Origin: Spinacia oleracea
Lineage: Eukaryota > Streptophyta > Magnoliopsida > Caryophyllales > Amaranthaceae
Length of the DNA stretch: 64,000 nucleotides
Direction of reading: 5' to 3'
Assembly: GCF_020520425.1 (NCBI RefSeq)
Contig: NC_079492.1
Location: 111,573,157-111,637,156 of the forward strand
Both the position numbers and the translations under genes were made by a program. The notes beneath the pieces are model-generated. The model was not told where the DNA came from, ran no database searches, and worked only from the letters and a program-made list of their open reading frames with translations. Shown piece after piece: positions 34,601-46,494 of the stretch (positions within the stretch are counted from its first letter, which is position 1; each line of letters begins with the position of its first letter).

Positions 34601-37502
34601 AGAAATTTCAGTTTCGGTCAAGTTTTGAATTTGGCATATGATACCTGTTCTGATCTTTTCTCTAGTCCGTACAAGTAAATGACAACATCTGGCTACGGAT
34701 CCTGCGTAGTGGGGTCTAAGTTTATGCAGCCTTCCTGCCCTTGCCTTGATAAAGACACAGTTTTGATATTTTCATTTAATAAAAAAGGTTCAGGTTTGGT
34801 AGTGTTTATACTAGGATTTACAGTTTCAGCTAATTCAGTTTGGATGAATAGGTTCCTTATGTATCTAAACATAAGTCAGATCAGTTAGGGAAAACTTGGA
34901 TCAGTTAAGAGAAGTGCATTTAAGGCTAATGAATTCAGTTCAAGCGTAGTTGGTTAAGATAATTTATGAGGGTTTCAAATGAAAAAATGCAACCTTAATG
35001 CAGGAGACTGTTTCCAAAAGTCCTGCACAACATAATTTAAAATTTGTGCAAAGGGATTTCTGAAAGTAGAACAACAGTTCAGGTTTATTTTCAACCTAAC
35101 ATAGTAACTTTTAACTGTTCCTCAAGAACATATTGGTTGCCTATCTTCAGATAAACTATAAAACACTATCCTTTTGTAATGTAGTTACCTGTTATTTCTC
35201 TATGATTTATTCATGAATTTAGTTTCTCTTGTGATATATTATTAGCCATTTAGCCCATATGTTTAACAGTTTTTGATCCCTTCTCCTTTTAAATGTTTAT
35301 CAGGTCAATTTCAAGCGAATAATTACCCCACATTCATAAATTAATTTGGGAGGCTGCTCTTTTCTTAATGCGTGCCAACGAATGAAGGTAACTTCACTCC
35401 TCAATCTCTCATACCTTTCATGTTGCCTCAAATCCTCTTTGTTAATTGCTGCATTTAGTTGATGTGTTGCTTATTTAGATATTGTCTTTTCATCATGTTC
35501 AAGTTCAATGGGAATATCTCAAGACATATTAGTTATAGCATGATTGGAGTGCTGTGCCATTTTCAATTATAAGTGCTTTTGAATTGAGTGCCTATTTTTT
35601 GGTTGACACTGGATCAGAATAAAGCATCAGGTAAGAATTCAGTGAATATCTATGCAGAATTCGCAGGACTGAGTTTTTAGAATGCATATGTTGATGTAGT
35701 TAAGGCCTGAAAACTAGGATATAAAAAGTACTACATCCATGCAGCACATATGTTTTCTGATATCATGCGTATAATAGTAACCTATACTTAAATACGGGGT
35801 GAGCATTGTTCCCTCTCTGTTGGGGTACTAGTGTTGTAACTTGTAACATGCGGTTCCCAATGTTGTGAACTTCTGTAGAAATGTATTGATCACTATTATA
35901 GAGCAATCATTTATTTGATGATCGGAAAATTCATCATTGTATTAGATACCAGTATAGATTGATCACTCTTGCATTTAGTATACGAAATCATAATTTACTT
36001 CCCAAGTTAATTCATCCGTAAAACTATCATCCGTATATCTTCATGGACCATATCAACTTGTTGTAAGACATTCAGCTCGTCATGAAACATACATACACCT
36101 GAGAATATTCACCATTAATCTTAATTTCAACAATCAAAGAGTACTTAAAAGCACATGCAACAACCTAAATTTTTTCATATACTATTAGGATTGTAAATGA
36201 CAGTAATTAGAAATTCACCAACCCACCAAGGGAACCAACCAACCCAATAGTTGTTTATGACAGTGCCATTCCTCTCGAAAGATTGGCTAGGCTGTAATCG
36301 GTGATTGCCACCATGATAATCATCAATTAGTTCGTATCGTTACTTGTTCTTCTTTAATCATCCTTCTTCCTCCTTTAATCTCTCTTTTCTTGCTATTGAA
36401 TATTAATCTTCTTGTTTTGGGTCCTAAGCTATGTTAATTGATAGCAGAATGCTGGTGCAAATTCTTGTTGTCGTTCTCTGTAGCTCTTTGTTCATTCATT
36501 TCCCATTAAATATTCCTTTTTAGCTTGAAAGAGATCCTTTTGGGTCTTAGTTTGGCCCAACATGAATTTTCTATGGTACCTGTTACCTCATTTTCCCTTC
36601 TGTGTCTTATGTGTGTATTTAGGGTTGTCAACCTTTTCGGACTTTGCCTTTTCATGTTTACCAGATAACGTCACGTTTCTACTGGTGGATGGGCCAGGTG
36701 GTGGTATTATATATTTAGATGCCAGAGTGATGTGTTTATCAATTATTACCTGCAAGACACTTGCAATCCTGTTACCACAATTCAGATAAACACACACAAG
36801 AGATACTAGAAAGTGGAAGCTTTGATTAATAGTTGTAAGAGTAACACAGCAACTTGAGGCTGCCAATCTCAATAGTAACTTTAGGTTACAAGTCTCTCAA
36901 GTTTACTCAGTACAATTCTCAATGCCTTCCTCTCTTTCTTCCCCTTACATATATACTCAAGGTATTCCTCAAGTACCTTACATTAATTACTACTTTTACT
37001 ACTTTTGTTTGCTTGTTGCCAACGGTTGTTTCCTCCACTCCCACCTACTGTTGTGGCTTTCTGCTTGTCTCCTGTAAGACTGCTGCTGACTGCTCTGTCT
37101 CCTCTTGTCTCTTTCTTTGTCTTCTGTTGTAGACTAAGTTAATAGGTGGCTTGGTTGTACGACTGATGATATGGTCCATTACACCCTGGTATTTTCATTA
37201 TGCATATCACAATGCTAGAGCAACTTCCATCATGCGATTGATGAACCATGTCTCCAGCCTCTGTAGTTTGTACTGCATTTTTTGTGCTTCCTTGCCGTTC
37301 TGTTGGTCTCATTTGTGTGAACTTTACTTGTGCATATGATAAATGGAGAATTAGGAGATGAAACTGGTGACATCTGAGATCCTTTTCCAGGCTTATTTAT
37401 TGCATGTGTGGAAATACTTCCATTAATTATTCCTGTTGCTTACATTAGTGATTTTTGACAAAATTCGGAGTAAGTTTGTATAGAAAGTGGCTTTTACAGT
37501 GC
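31677..37502. other. MFAP1 3' UTR and long unrecognised intergenic DNA
   Basis: About the first 300 bp are probably the MFAP1 3' UTR. Beyond that I see no gene with family features. A short exon-like piece at about 33589-33673 reads MTTIVVPEVGPNALRLVYDH followed by GLIEQLITG and a GTAAGC donor, but I do not recognise it and no partners are evident. The frame at 32299-32628 has ordinary codons but no known motif. Two related phrases containing AGTTTTGAATTTGGCATATGAT occur at about 34371 and 34619, so some local duplication is present. Confidence 0.45.
33589..33673 (+). pseudogene. Possible coding fragment, unrecognised
   Basis: Reads IVVPEVGPNALRLVYDHGL and IEQLITG and ends at a splice-donor-like GTAAGC. 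The amino-acid composition is protein-like and differs from the surrounding AT-rich sequence. Preceding sequence in the same frame is stopped within a few codons. Family unknown; it could be a remnant exon. Confidence 0.25.
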
Positions 37503-37504
37503 AA

Positions 37505-37530
37505 CCCCCCCCCCCCCCCCCCCCCCCCCC
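37505..37530. repeat. Poly-C run, 26 bp
   Basis: An uninterrupted run of 26 C, between GCAA and TTTAAG. Length may be unreliable in the assembly. Confidence 0.9.
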
Positions 37531-37925
37531 TTTAAGAAAAGATTTCTGCTACCCTAGCAAAAGTTTCTATGAATAAATAGATAGCCCCTGGTTTTTGCAG
37601 GTTGGGTTAACAGATTTGCACATGCTGGTGATGCTGCAGTTGAAAATAGTGGGAAATTCTGCGAGCACTCGTAATCTTTCAGTAACAGATAACTTGTACT
37701 TCTAAATTGTTGTCAACTTTGTATTAGAAAAAACTTAAGAAACTAAAGGGAACTGATCAAGTAAATCAATACCTGGCACACACAATAACGGGTGAGACCT
37801 CCTTTGTTAAGGTAAAGCTTTGATTTGATGACTGGATGTGATAACCAATGCACAACATCTCAGAATTCATGGAGCTTCTTGGAAGTTTGAATACCACCTC
37901 ATGTAATTTGTATTCCCATCTGTGT

Positions 37926-38489
37926 TATTGATGCACCCGAATTGGCAGACCTAATGGTGAGCGATTATAATTCATATTACGTCTTTGTTAGGAATCCTAC
38001 TCGATTAGCCTCATATTGTGTTGACATTACCCCTGAATTAAGCATTAGGACGAGGACAAATGCAGAACAATACATCTTTCAGATTCAAAAGTTTCTTCAA
38101 GGAATGTCTCATGCTAGTAATGTTCATTTAGGAGGCGACGGCGATGTATTACCTTACCACCATACAATTAATAATGAGGTTAAGCCAATGTTTCATAATC
38201 TTACATGTTTTACAACAGGTAAGATTATGAAACATTGGCTTAACCTCATCATTAATTGTATGGTGGTAAGGTAATACATCGCCGTCGCCACCTAAGTGAA
38301 CATTATTAGCATGACACATTCCTTGAAGAAACTTTCGCATCTGAAATAGGTAATGTTCTGCATCTGTCCTCATCCTAATGCTTAATTCAGGGGTGATGTC
38401 AACACAATCTGAGACAAATTGAGTACGATTCCTAACAAACAAGTAATATGAACCGCTCCATTAGGTCTGCCAATTTGGGTGCATCAATA
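37926..38489. repeat. Near-perfect inverted duplication (hairpin) of F-box gene sequence
   Basis: Left arm 37926-38204 and right arm 38219-38489 are inverted copies with a 14 nt spacer. By eye they are about 90% identical overall, and the innermost 75 bp differ at only one or two positions. Both arms encode the same C-terminal piece of an F-box protein, on opposite strands (for example CVDITPELSIR and KFLQGM then NNVHLGGDGD on the minus strand). A transcript through it would fold into a hairpin of more than 260 bp. The right arm is contiguous with the F-box pseudogene at 38490-38973, so the left arm is the extra, inverted copy. Confidence 0.9.
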
Positions 38490-38973
38490 CGAAATTGGCT
38501 AGGTTCATATCCATGCTTGCATATCTTTCCAACCCCAACAATTTTAGAGAGGAATCATCTAGAAACAAAACAAGTTTCTTTAGTTTAGGAAGACGAAGTT
38601 TCTAATTTTAGGTGACTTGAAATGATTATGTAATTCCAAAACGACTAGTGATGAAGTGTTAAAAACATAACCTGGTATGTAAGGCTCTATTGTTGTAGGT
38701 AATTTCCAAGGCACAATTTCAAGTCGTTAACATCCACAGAAGAAGACTTATCATAAAGCTCAAAAAACAGATAGAGAGTTTGGAGGAAGTGAGATGAAGA
38801 ATGGGGCAGAGGGTTTTAAGTCCTCTAAGGGGTTTGGTGCATTTGAAGCTGACAACTCCCATCCAAAGGTAACGCCATCGCCGGGATAAGACAGAGGTGG
38901 CGACGGCAAAATGAATGGATGGGAGGAAACATAGTATGTGGGAAAGAAGGTGGTCGGGAAGTGAGCTCATCAT
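38219..38973 (-). pseudogene. F-box/LRR-type protein pseudogene
   Basis: Starts on the minus strand at MMSSLPDHLLSHILCFLP, then VATSVLSRRWRYLWMGV, an F-box as in plant F-box/LRR/FBD proteins (substrate adaptors of SCF ubiquitin ligases). After about residue 55 the frame is lost (a frameshift near 38790 to FELYDKSSSVDVNDLKLCL) and several stops follow. A later part reads IDAPKLADL, then after more disruption CVDITPELSIR and HLGGDGDVLPYH, consistent with the LRR/FBD-side region. The end of the gene is the right arm of the inverted duplication. Dead as a protein gene. Confidence 0.75.
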
Positions 38974-39494
38974 CTTCTTCCGGACTCAAACTGATCAAAT
39001 GAGGTTTTCTGTTGTGTTTGGAAGGGAAGCAACCCATTTACCTATAATGAGTATGTATGTATGTATGTATGTATGCATCATGTATGTGTGTGCCTGTGCG
39101 GCTTCTCAAGTATTGCATGTTTTATGAAACAATGACAGTCGGTATATATAAGTAAACACTAGGACTGATTCTTCATTTTCTTCCATTCCATTTTTAGATT
39201 TATGGAACCTTTTAAAATTAACCAAACAATAAGCCTATCATATATCTTGAATCGAATTACATTCGAGCAGCACTATGAGATGAAGAATTTAGGCACATGG
39301 ATGTTTCAGTCGCCAAAGAGTTGGAGAATCAATTTTAAACCAAATTTCATTGCTCTACAAATTAAAGCATAAGGTACCACTTATTACTCCAAAACCAAAT
39401 TACAAATGATTCTGCACCCAATGGATTCAAGGCATTTCCCCTTCAACTTCTCTTAAAACCCAAATTGTCAAAAATTTAAGTACAATAATTCTTT
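38974..39494. other. Non-coding, with (ATGT)n microsatellite
   Basis: An (ATGT)n tract of about six units at 39051-39075, next to the F-box pseudogene start. The rest is AT-rich and without recognisable features. Confidence 0.6.
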
Positions 39495-39888
39495 GGAAAA
39501 TTTGTCAAAAACTACGTTATAAAATACGAACTAGTTTTTTTTGCGAAAAACTAACTTATAAAAAAAATGTTGTAATTAACTGCCTTATCAAAAATTTATG
39601 TTGTAAGAATACTACATTTATCCGAATTATGAATGTTAAATAAAATTACGGAATTGACTGTCACATATGCATCCTACATGCCACTTAATTACCCCTTTTT
39701 CTGTTAGATACCACGTGAGATACACCTAGTAAGTCAATCCCGAAATTTTGAATCAATGTTATAATCCAACCAAAGGTAGTATTCGTATCTTACAATATAA
39801 GGTAGTTAATTACAACGTTTTTCTATAAAGTACTTTTTTTTTAAAAACAAATATCAATTTTATAAGGTATTTTTTTGACAAGTTTGCC
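39495..39888. mobile_element. Mutator-type MITE with long TIRs
   Basis: 394 bp. The left arm GGAAAATTTGTCAAAAACTA and the inverted right arm GGCAAACTTGTCAAAAAAAT continue to match for about 120 bp, including GTTGTAATTAACTGCCTTAT. The 9 bp flanks TAATTCTTT and TAATTCTAA agree at seven positions. Non-coding. Confidence 0.75.
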
Positions 39889-40445
39889 TAATTCTAACTT
39901 TCCTGGTGAAGTTATCAATTTCAATTGAATTTATTGCGCAACACCAAAAATAAAACCAATTATACAAAATAAAATAAGCAATACTCAGATTAACATCACA
40001 TATATTAGGGCACTTAATTCTCAACTACTTAATTAAAGGAGGAAGAGAAGAAAAATACCAATATTTACGTAGAGAATATGGAAACTTATCTTCTTAGTTT
40101 GATACTCCTGCAAAGTATTCTTGAGCTGATTGCAAGATTTCTTTAAAGGATTGCTCCGGAAAAGTAGATATGCGCTTAGGGAACACTCCATTACTCCAAC
40201 ATACGGAGTATTGAATATTTTTAGCTGATAGCAAAAATCAGTTCATGGTGATGAACTGGGAGAACTACGTGAGAGAAAAGACAAAGAATATTTTATTAAT
40301 TATTCCAATGATCGAATTAATTATGTCCATCAAAATATTTAAATAATTTGAACCCATCTAGGCTACATAATTTTTATTGTGTTTATCATGTCAATCCAAA
40401 CTTTAATATCTTGCATTTAAATTCAAAACTACAAACACAAACTAA

Positions 40446-40806
40446 GGCTCCGTTTGGTAGGGCGTAAAACGTTTTCATGAAAAACGATTTTTCCCTTTTT
40501 TATCATTTTACGTTGTTTGGTTGGGTAATAAGGAATGGAAAATAATTTTCCATTACTCTCTCAAAGATGAAAAACCCTTTTCCATTTGAAAGGGATGAAA
40601 ACCACTTTTCTTTCTTTCCTTCTTACCTCCCTCTCCTTTATTCCCCTCAATCTTCACCATCTTCTCCCATTTTCCTTTAAGTTACCAAACAAAGGAAAAC
40701 TAGTATGGAATTGTGTTTTCCTTTGAAAACTGTTTTCCCATGAAAACTGTTTTCCATAGAAAATCGTTTTACAATGAAAACGTTTTACGCCTTACCAAAC
40801 GGAGCC
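40446..40806. mobile_element. Tourist-like (PIF/Harbinger) MITE
   Basis: 361 bp, TIRs GGCTCCGTTTGGTAGGGCGT and, inverted, GGCTCCGTTTGGTAAGGCGT, flanked by TAA on both sides (40443-40445, 40807-40809). The three-base TAA duplication and GG-CTCCGTTTGG ends fit Tourist-type elements. The interior has repeated GAAAACTGTTTTCC blocks. Confidence 0.85.
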
Positions 40807-40856
40807 TAAAACGGACCTATACAATATACGGAGTATATGAGTTAAGATAAAGATTT

Positions 40857-42720
40857 GGGTCTAACATTTTGATTTTTTCACCTTTAAGGACCTACACCTT
40901 TTTTTTTTCACCCTTTGGGACCTCAATTTAACTTTCCGACCATTTAACCCACCTTTAACTCACCGGTGGTTAATTTCTTGTTCATAAATTTATAAATGGG
41001 GTCCAATTTTTTGTTTTTTTTAATGAGAATCTAATAGTTCGTAATCTGTTATATTGGTGAAATAATTTGATGTATGCAGAAAACTATGTTAAGTTTAGTG
41101 TATGAATTTATTGAGATAAATAGAGCAATTGTAGCTGTATTAATTTCTTGTTCTTAAATATATAAATGGGGTCCAATTTTTTTTTTTTTTTTTTTTTTTT
41201 TGCTTTACAGCTTGCATGTACTCATATACTCGTACATGAATGAAGCATCTGCATTGTGCTATTATGATTGCAAAAAACTACTCCGTATATGATAACATCT
41301 GCATCGTACAATGCCCCTAAATCCATGCAGATGCTCGTAATTATGATTGCAAAAAACTACTCCGTATATGATAACATCGATTAACCAAACCAGTATACAA
41401 GGACGCTTAATAAATAAAAAGAATTCACGTTATTCTCAAAACTATTGTGCTATTATATAACGAGACCCCAAAAACTCAAAGGAACAACTACAAATTTTAA
41501 AGCATATAAAAATAAGGTACTGATATCTCATAGCAATAAGAAACGTCACTCGTCTAATTTCAAATCTTGATCAATTAAACTTTGTTTAATACTCCGTAAT
41601 TATTTAATTTTTGCATTTAAATTTAATTCGCATATAAAAAAAATTAGAAAATCGTTTTGTAAGAAAGGCAAAAAACATGAAAGAAACCATAAATAAATTA
41701 AGAAGATTAGAAAAAAAGAAGTTAAAAAATAAAACAATTTTATAAAGTTCATTAGTTGGGATATAATGCTTCCCCACGCGAGTACTCCATAACCACTAAG
41801 CTGATATGCATTTTATTGTTACCAACATGATTTAATTATATACTTAACTTATTAAGTTTAATTTATTTCTTAATATATTTTTTTCAGTTTTTTAAGAAAA
41901 TATGGGATTCAGTTTGAACCTCTATAAAACTATACAGGTCCGCCGCCCCCTGTCAAGGAGGAACAAAACGATTTAATAAATGTATAGTACTGTAGTAAGA
42001 TTGAGAACTGGTGGTAGCTGGGCTTTGGGTTCACATCATTGCTGCTCCAAAAATTTTATTTTATGTTAGTTCTTACATCTTAGTATGGATCAATTACTTT
42101 TATTAGCATTTCAAATTGGTACTCAAAATAAATGATCAAAATCACGTGTATATACATCATATAATTATATGTTCTTATTCTAGTAATGTGTTCGGCTAAT
42201 GTTGCATTAAGATTCACAACAAGGTGATTTGATTAGAATAAATGTTCAGTCTAGCTAGTTCGGAATTTTGGTTTAATATATTTTCGTTTAATGTAATCCT
42301 TATAAAAAAAATTATTTCGTATTATCGATCTCTAAGTGCTTTCAAAATTCACTCGTTAATTCATTTTATTTGTACACTACTTGCACAAACCTGTTAGCTA
42401 AAACAATAAACCGAAAAAATCAATAATAGATTAGTACACCAACGGAAAAAAATCGTTCTACTCAATCTCAAATATAGCTAAAAGTTTATGATTAAAAAGT
42501 TTTTAACTTTACTAATGCCATGTGAATTTTTTAACCATATGAAGAAAATTTGTATTAGTGACATGTGGATTTTTAACTCAAGGATCTAAACTTTTAACCC
42601 AAAAGACTAACCTTTTATTTGCTTTGGTTAAATTTGGCCGGAAAATGAATAGTAGGTCTCAAACGGTGAAAAGAAAAGATACTGGTCCTAAACAGTGAAA
42701 AACATGAAAGGTTAGACCCC
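40857..42720. mobile_element. TIR element, 1.86 kb, unclassified
   Basis: The left end GGGTCTAACATTTTGATTTT and the inverted right end GGGTCTAACCTTTCATGTTT stay similar for about 100 bp (shared TTTTTCAC, AGGACC, GACCT and CATTT blocks). No target duplication could be read. The interior is AT-rich and non-coding, with a 40 bp direct repeat 79 bp apart (41261, 41340) and two copies of TAAATGGGGTCCAATTTTTT (about 40992, 41162). Confidence 0.65.
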
Positions 42721-43232
42721 AACTTTATACTTAACTCCGAAGTATATGTGAATTATATAAGCACCGAACAATTAAATTAATTTGTATTTCTCACCAAACA
42801 TTATTTCTGTAATTCATCTAAGGTTCTAATGTTTCACTGAATACATCAATTTACAAATTTAATATTAATAACCTATTATATAAAAACTACTCCCTTCGTA
42901 TTTATAAAAGATACATTTACCTTTTCCGTACGTATTTATTTAAGAGATACTCCCTCCGTATTTATTTAAAGGATACACTTGCTTTTTGCGGCCGTATTTA
43001 TTTAAGAGATACATTTGTCATTTTTAGTAACTTATCAACCTCACCATCTAATTAAATGATCTATCTAATATATGATATATTATGTCCCACCACCTTATTA
43101 AACAAATAATTTCAAAACTACACCAAACTCCCCACTTCTCTAAAATTACATGGTCTCCACTTATTGAACTTATTAAAAGATCTAATCATCCCCACTTATT
43201 TTATTATTTTATTTCATTCAATTATTCTTCTT

Positions 43233-44361
43233 TGTTAGTTTCACAGAGATCCTCAAGAGGGGGGGTGAATTGATATTTTACGGTTTTACAAAAATTAAAC
43301 TACTAGGAACAGAAAAAATATGCAAGCGAGATTTAGCGTGGAAAACTCTCTAGGCCCAATAGAGAGGAAAAAACCACGGCCCCTTTTGGGGACTTAAACA
43401 CATTCACTAATTAGGCAAAACAACTCAGTTTCTTTACAAGCCTAATCTACTCGGGCCACAATCTGTTAGTCGCCTCTGACTACAGATGACCAGGAACAAC
43501 CCCTCGTTGTTCCTTCCCTTACAGAAACAGTCCCTCAACTGCTTCTCCTCACCGATCTCTTGTGAGATCTTCTCTCTTGCTCAAGTAAGCCTGACTCAGG
43601 CTTAACATACAAAAACTCAACACTTAAACTGAAATCAAAGAATATTAAACTTAACACTAAATACTAGATACAAGACCACGTAACAAATACTGCTCTTATA
43701 TGGGAACAGGAACAGACTTCTTTTAAAGATTAAAACTTTAAGGGTGATACCTGAAAGCTTCCGGTTGATGTAAATAAGTCTGATAAAAGTTTCGTGAAGA
43801 TCTTAAGGTCTATTTATAAGAATCCAGGCTTTTACCCTAGATTCTAATCCTACACTAGTTAGGACTCTTTTCGAAAGATAGATTTTCGCAAACAGTTTCT
43901 CTAAAAACGCGTTCTAGATAAATCCTATCTTTACTAATCTGAGAGTTGCAAATCAACTTAAAAACCTTAAGAGTATATCTTTAAGTAGGATAGTAAAATC
44001 AGTTTTAATCTTTGATGTTTATCTTTTGAAAAACAAAAACCGATTTTCTTTAAAATCAGGATTTAATTAGGACTCTTTGAAATACTCTGTTCCCATACTA
44101 AGCTGTATTTGCTTCTACTGATCTTATACCTTTCTGGACCCTAATTGACTTGCTGGGCTTCATTCTTCTCGGCCCATGATTTAATTCGTCCATACTCTTT
44201 AGACTTGTATTCTCCGCGAGGTTGGACTTAATCTCCACGCTGCTTCACTTCTTGTCTTTGTTGTGTACTTGTCCTAGCTTATAGTGACTTGCTCCTGTCA
44301 ATCCTTAATTCAACAATCAGTAGAGTGTAAGCTTGTCATCATCAAAACTCAGGAATCAACA
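43233..44361 (-). repeat. Copia-2 3' LTR (left copy)
   Basis: 1129 bp, same length as the right copy; differences seen at four positions. Immediately right of it is the purine tract (minus strand AAAAAGGGGGAAAT, 44362-44375) that primes plus-strand synthesis. Confidence 0.95.
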
Positions 44362-44928
44362 ATTTCCCCCTTTTTGATGATGACAACCTTACAGATTAAT
44401 AATATTAAAAAATATATAAGGATGACTGAGGAATGAAACATGTAACCTGACAGTCGAGTACCAAGATCAATCTTAGCCAGGTACAGAAGAGTTACTAAGG
44501 TGTCGAACCTATGTATAGACACCAACAATTTTGAACACATGTTGCCCCTCTTAATATCTTCCCCCTTTGGAATTATCAAAAAGGGTGCTAGGAAAAACGA
44601 TTTCTCGACAAAGAGGAAAGAACATATGTGAATTATATTACCCTTCCAAGCAGAGTGACATCATGCAGCTCAAGTCGGTCAACGAGTTTGACCGCACCCC
44701 TGCAAGCAAAACAAGGAAAACGCAACAAAGAGCACAATACAAGCAACCAATTTTACAAGTCAATGTGGGTCAACTATCAGAACGTAGGAAAAACGCACTA
44801 ATGAGCATTAGTCATAAACTTGGCGCATCCAAAATATCCAAAAAAAATTGTTCAAGGACCAAAAGAAAGGAATTGTTTATCAGAGAGAAAAATATATGGG
44901 GTGGGGTAAGGTAGCATAAGAAGCAGCG

Positions 44929-46494
44929 TCAGGCATGGGGTGATCCAGGAGCAGCATTATCATCATTTGCCACCTCCTCTATGATCATGTCAGCAAGACG
45001 TTCTGTCATGTCGTTGAAGAACTCTGCCTGGTCCTGCTGCATCTTGTGAATGAGCTCCTGCAAAGAAGTAACAGCTGACAACAGAACCACATTGTCCAGC
45101 TGCAGTTGATCCACTTTAGCCATCAAGAGCTGCACTGAACCGTCTGGTGAGGGAGCAGCAGATTGGGTTTCTCCATCTTTGTCTGAATCTGAATCCTCGA
45201 CCCTGTAGACCGGAGGAACTCCTTTGGAAGAGCTGGCTAGACGGCTACTGCGACGGATAGGCTGATAAGATGATGTGGCTGGAATGTTCTTGGGAGAGGA
45301 GGTGGCTTTGATTGAACTTGTCTCCTTTGGACATAGGTCAACAGGAACACCCTCTGTCTGACCCTCTGTCTCCTGGAAAGGAAATGGTGCCTCCTCTTCC
45401 GCATCTGACAGTTCATCTCCCTCATCAAGCTCTTCTTCTACCCCCTCTAAATCATCCTCCTCCTGTTGGGCTGTGTCTCCAACCAACAGCTTCCCAACGC
45501 AGACAACCCCATCAACAACACTCAGACTTACACCATGTAGACAGGCTTTGTTTAGAATGTGGGCTGGAGTATGTGGTTCAGATGTATATTTTGTGAGATC
45601 AACCCCCACTTTGCGCATGATAAAGGTCAAGAGGGAGCCGTATCCAATCATGTTGTTTTGAGAAATGCTGTGGGTTAGGTGAGCAATGAAGACCATGGGA
45701 AAGATGATTTGGCGTTGAGATTCAAGGAGAAAGATGTAAATGAGGTCTAATCGACTGGCTAGGGCTCGTTTATCGTGACGCGGAACAAGTCCTCGACGTA
45801 CCACATTGAATAAGACTTTCTGAAAGGGAGTGAGAAGAGATTGATTTAGGGCTTTTGGGTGTTTGCCCTGTCCCCCAAAATAAGAGTAGACGTCTTCCAT
45901 GGTAGCACCCCCCAATTCAATTGGACCTTTCCCCTTATGGTAAACCTCCTCACCCAGCACAGGAACCTTGAACCAATTCCCCAATTTTTCAGCATCAAAA
46001 CTAAATGACTTCCCATTTACCTCCGACTGACAAACCCCCCCTTTGTTTGAAAAATTTGAACAGAATTCTCCCATAGCCTCAGGGTACATGCAAGCTTTGG
46101 AGCACACCTCAAACAGATATGTCCATCCCTGTGACTCAATAGATTCTAGTAACTCAACAAAACCAACCTCACGACACCAACCAAAATCAATACTCAACCC
46201 AGGGAGCATGCGATCGGGGGGAAAATAAAGAAATTTTGCGGATTCAAGTTTTACCTTTTTCTCCATTGGAAGGTTTGGTTCCCCCTGAGTTGGTGCAACT
46301 ACCTCTTTTTGCAGAACGAGTTTCCTTTTTGTGGTCAGCTTGGCGGTGGACTTGGCGGCCGATGGTTTTGGTGTGGGTTGCTTTGGAGCCATGGATTCTA
46401 GGTATACTGTTTGGAGAGGGATAATTGTGATTATCGGTTCCGAAGGAGAGGAAGAGTTTCTAGGGTTTGGGAATTGAAGTTTGTAGAGAGTCAT
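44929..46494 (-). CDS. Copia-2 extra ORF downstream of pol (env-like position)
   Basis: An uninterrupted 521-codon ORF between pol and the 3' LTR. A second ATG at residue 35 (MAPKQPTPKPSAAKS) may be the real start, since the first 34 residues look unrelated to the rest. Visible parts: a basic, proline/lysine-rich N-terminus; a middle region with CREVGFVELLESIESQGW and YPEAMGEFCSNF; acidic blocks (EEDDLEGVEEELDEGDE); a serine-rich stretch; and a C-terminal coiled coil (MAKVDQLQLDNVV and on). Sireviruses often carry an ORF here, called env-like by position, but I see no clear signal peptide or membrane anchor. Function unknown. It is the only intact large ORF of this element. Confidence 0.75.
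   Translation of the reverse strand: MTLYKLQFPNPRNSSSPSEPIITIIPLQTVYLESMAPKQPTPKPSAAKSTAKLTTKRKLVLQKEVVAPTQGEPNLPMEKKVKLESAKFLYFPPDRMLPGLSIDFGWCREVGFVELLESIESQGWTYLFEVCSKACMYPEAMGEFCSNFSNKGGVCQSEVNGKSFSFDAEKLGNWFKVPVLGEEVYHKGKGPIELGGATMEDVYSYFGGQGKHPKALNQSLLTPFQKVLFNVVRRGLVPRHDKRALASRLDLIYIFLLESQRQIIFPMVFIAHLTHSISQNNMIGYGSLLTFIMRKVGVDLTKYTSEPHTPAHILNKACLHGVSLSVVDGVVCVGKLLVGDTAQQEEDDLEGVEEELDEGDELSDAEEEAPFPFQETEGQTEGVPVDLCPKETSSIKATSSPKNIPATSSYQPIRRSSRLASSSKGVPPVYRVEDSDSDKDGETQSAAPSPDGSVQLLMAKVDQLQLDNVVLLSAVTSLQELIHKMQQDQAEFFNDMTERLADMIIEEVANDDNAAPGSPHA

Noticed and set aside
37942-38274. 110-codon plus-strand frame as a gene
   Set aside because: It is the left arm of the inverted duplication of the F-box pseudogene; no start context or F-box of its own.
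45237-46424. Small frames opposite and within the Copia-2 extra ORF
   Set aside because: Shadows of the 521-codon minus-strand ORF.
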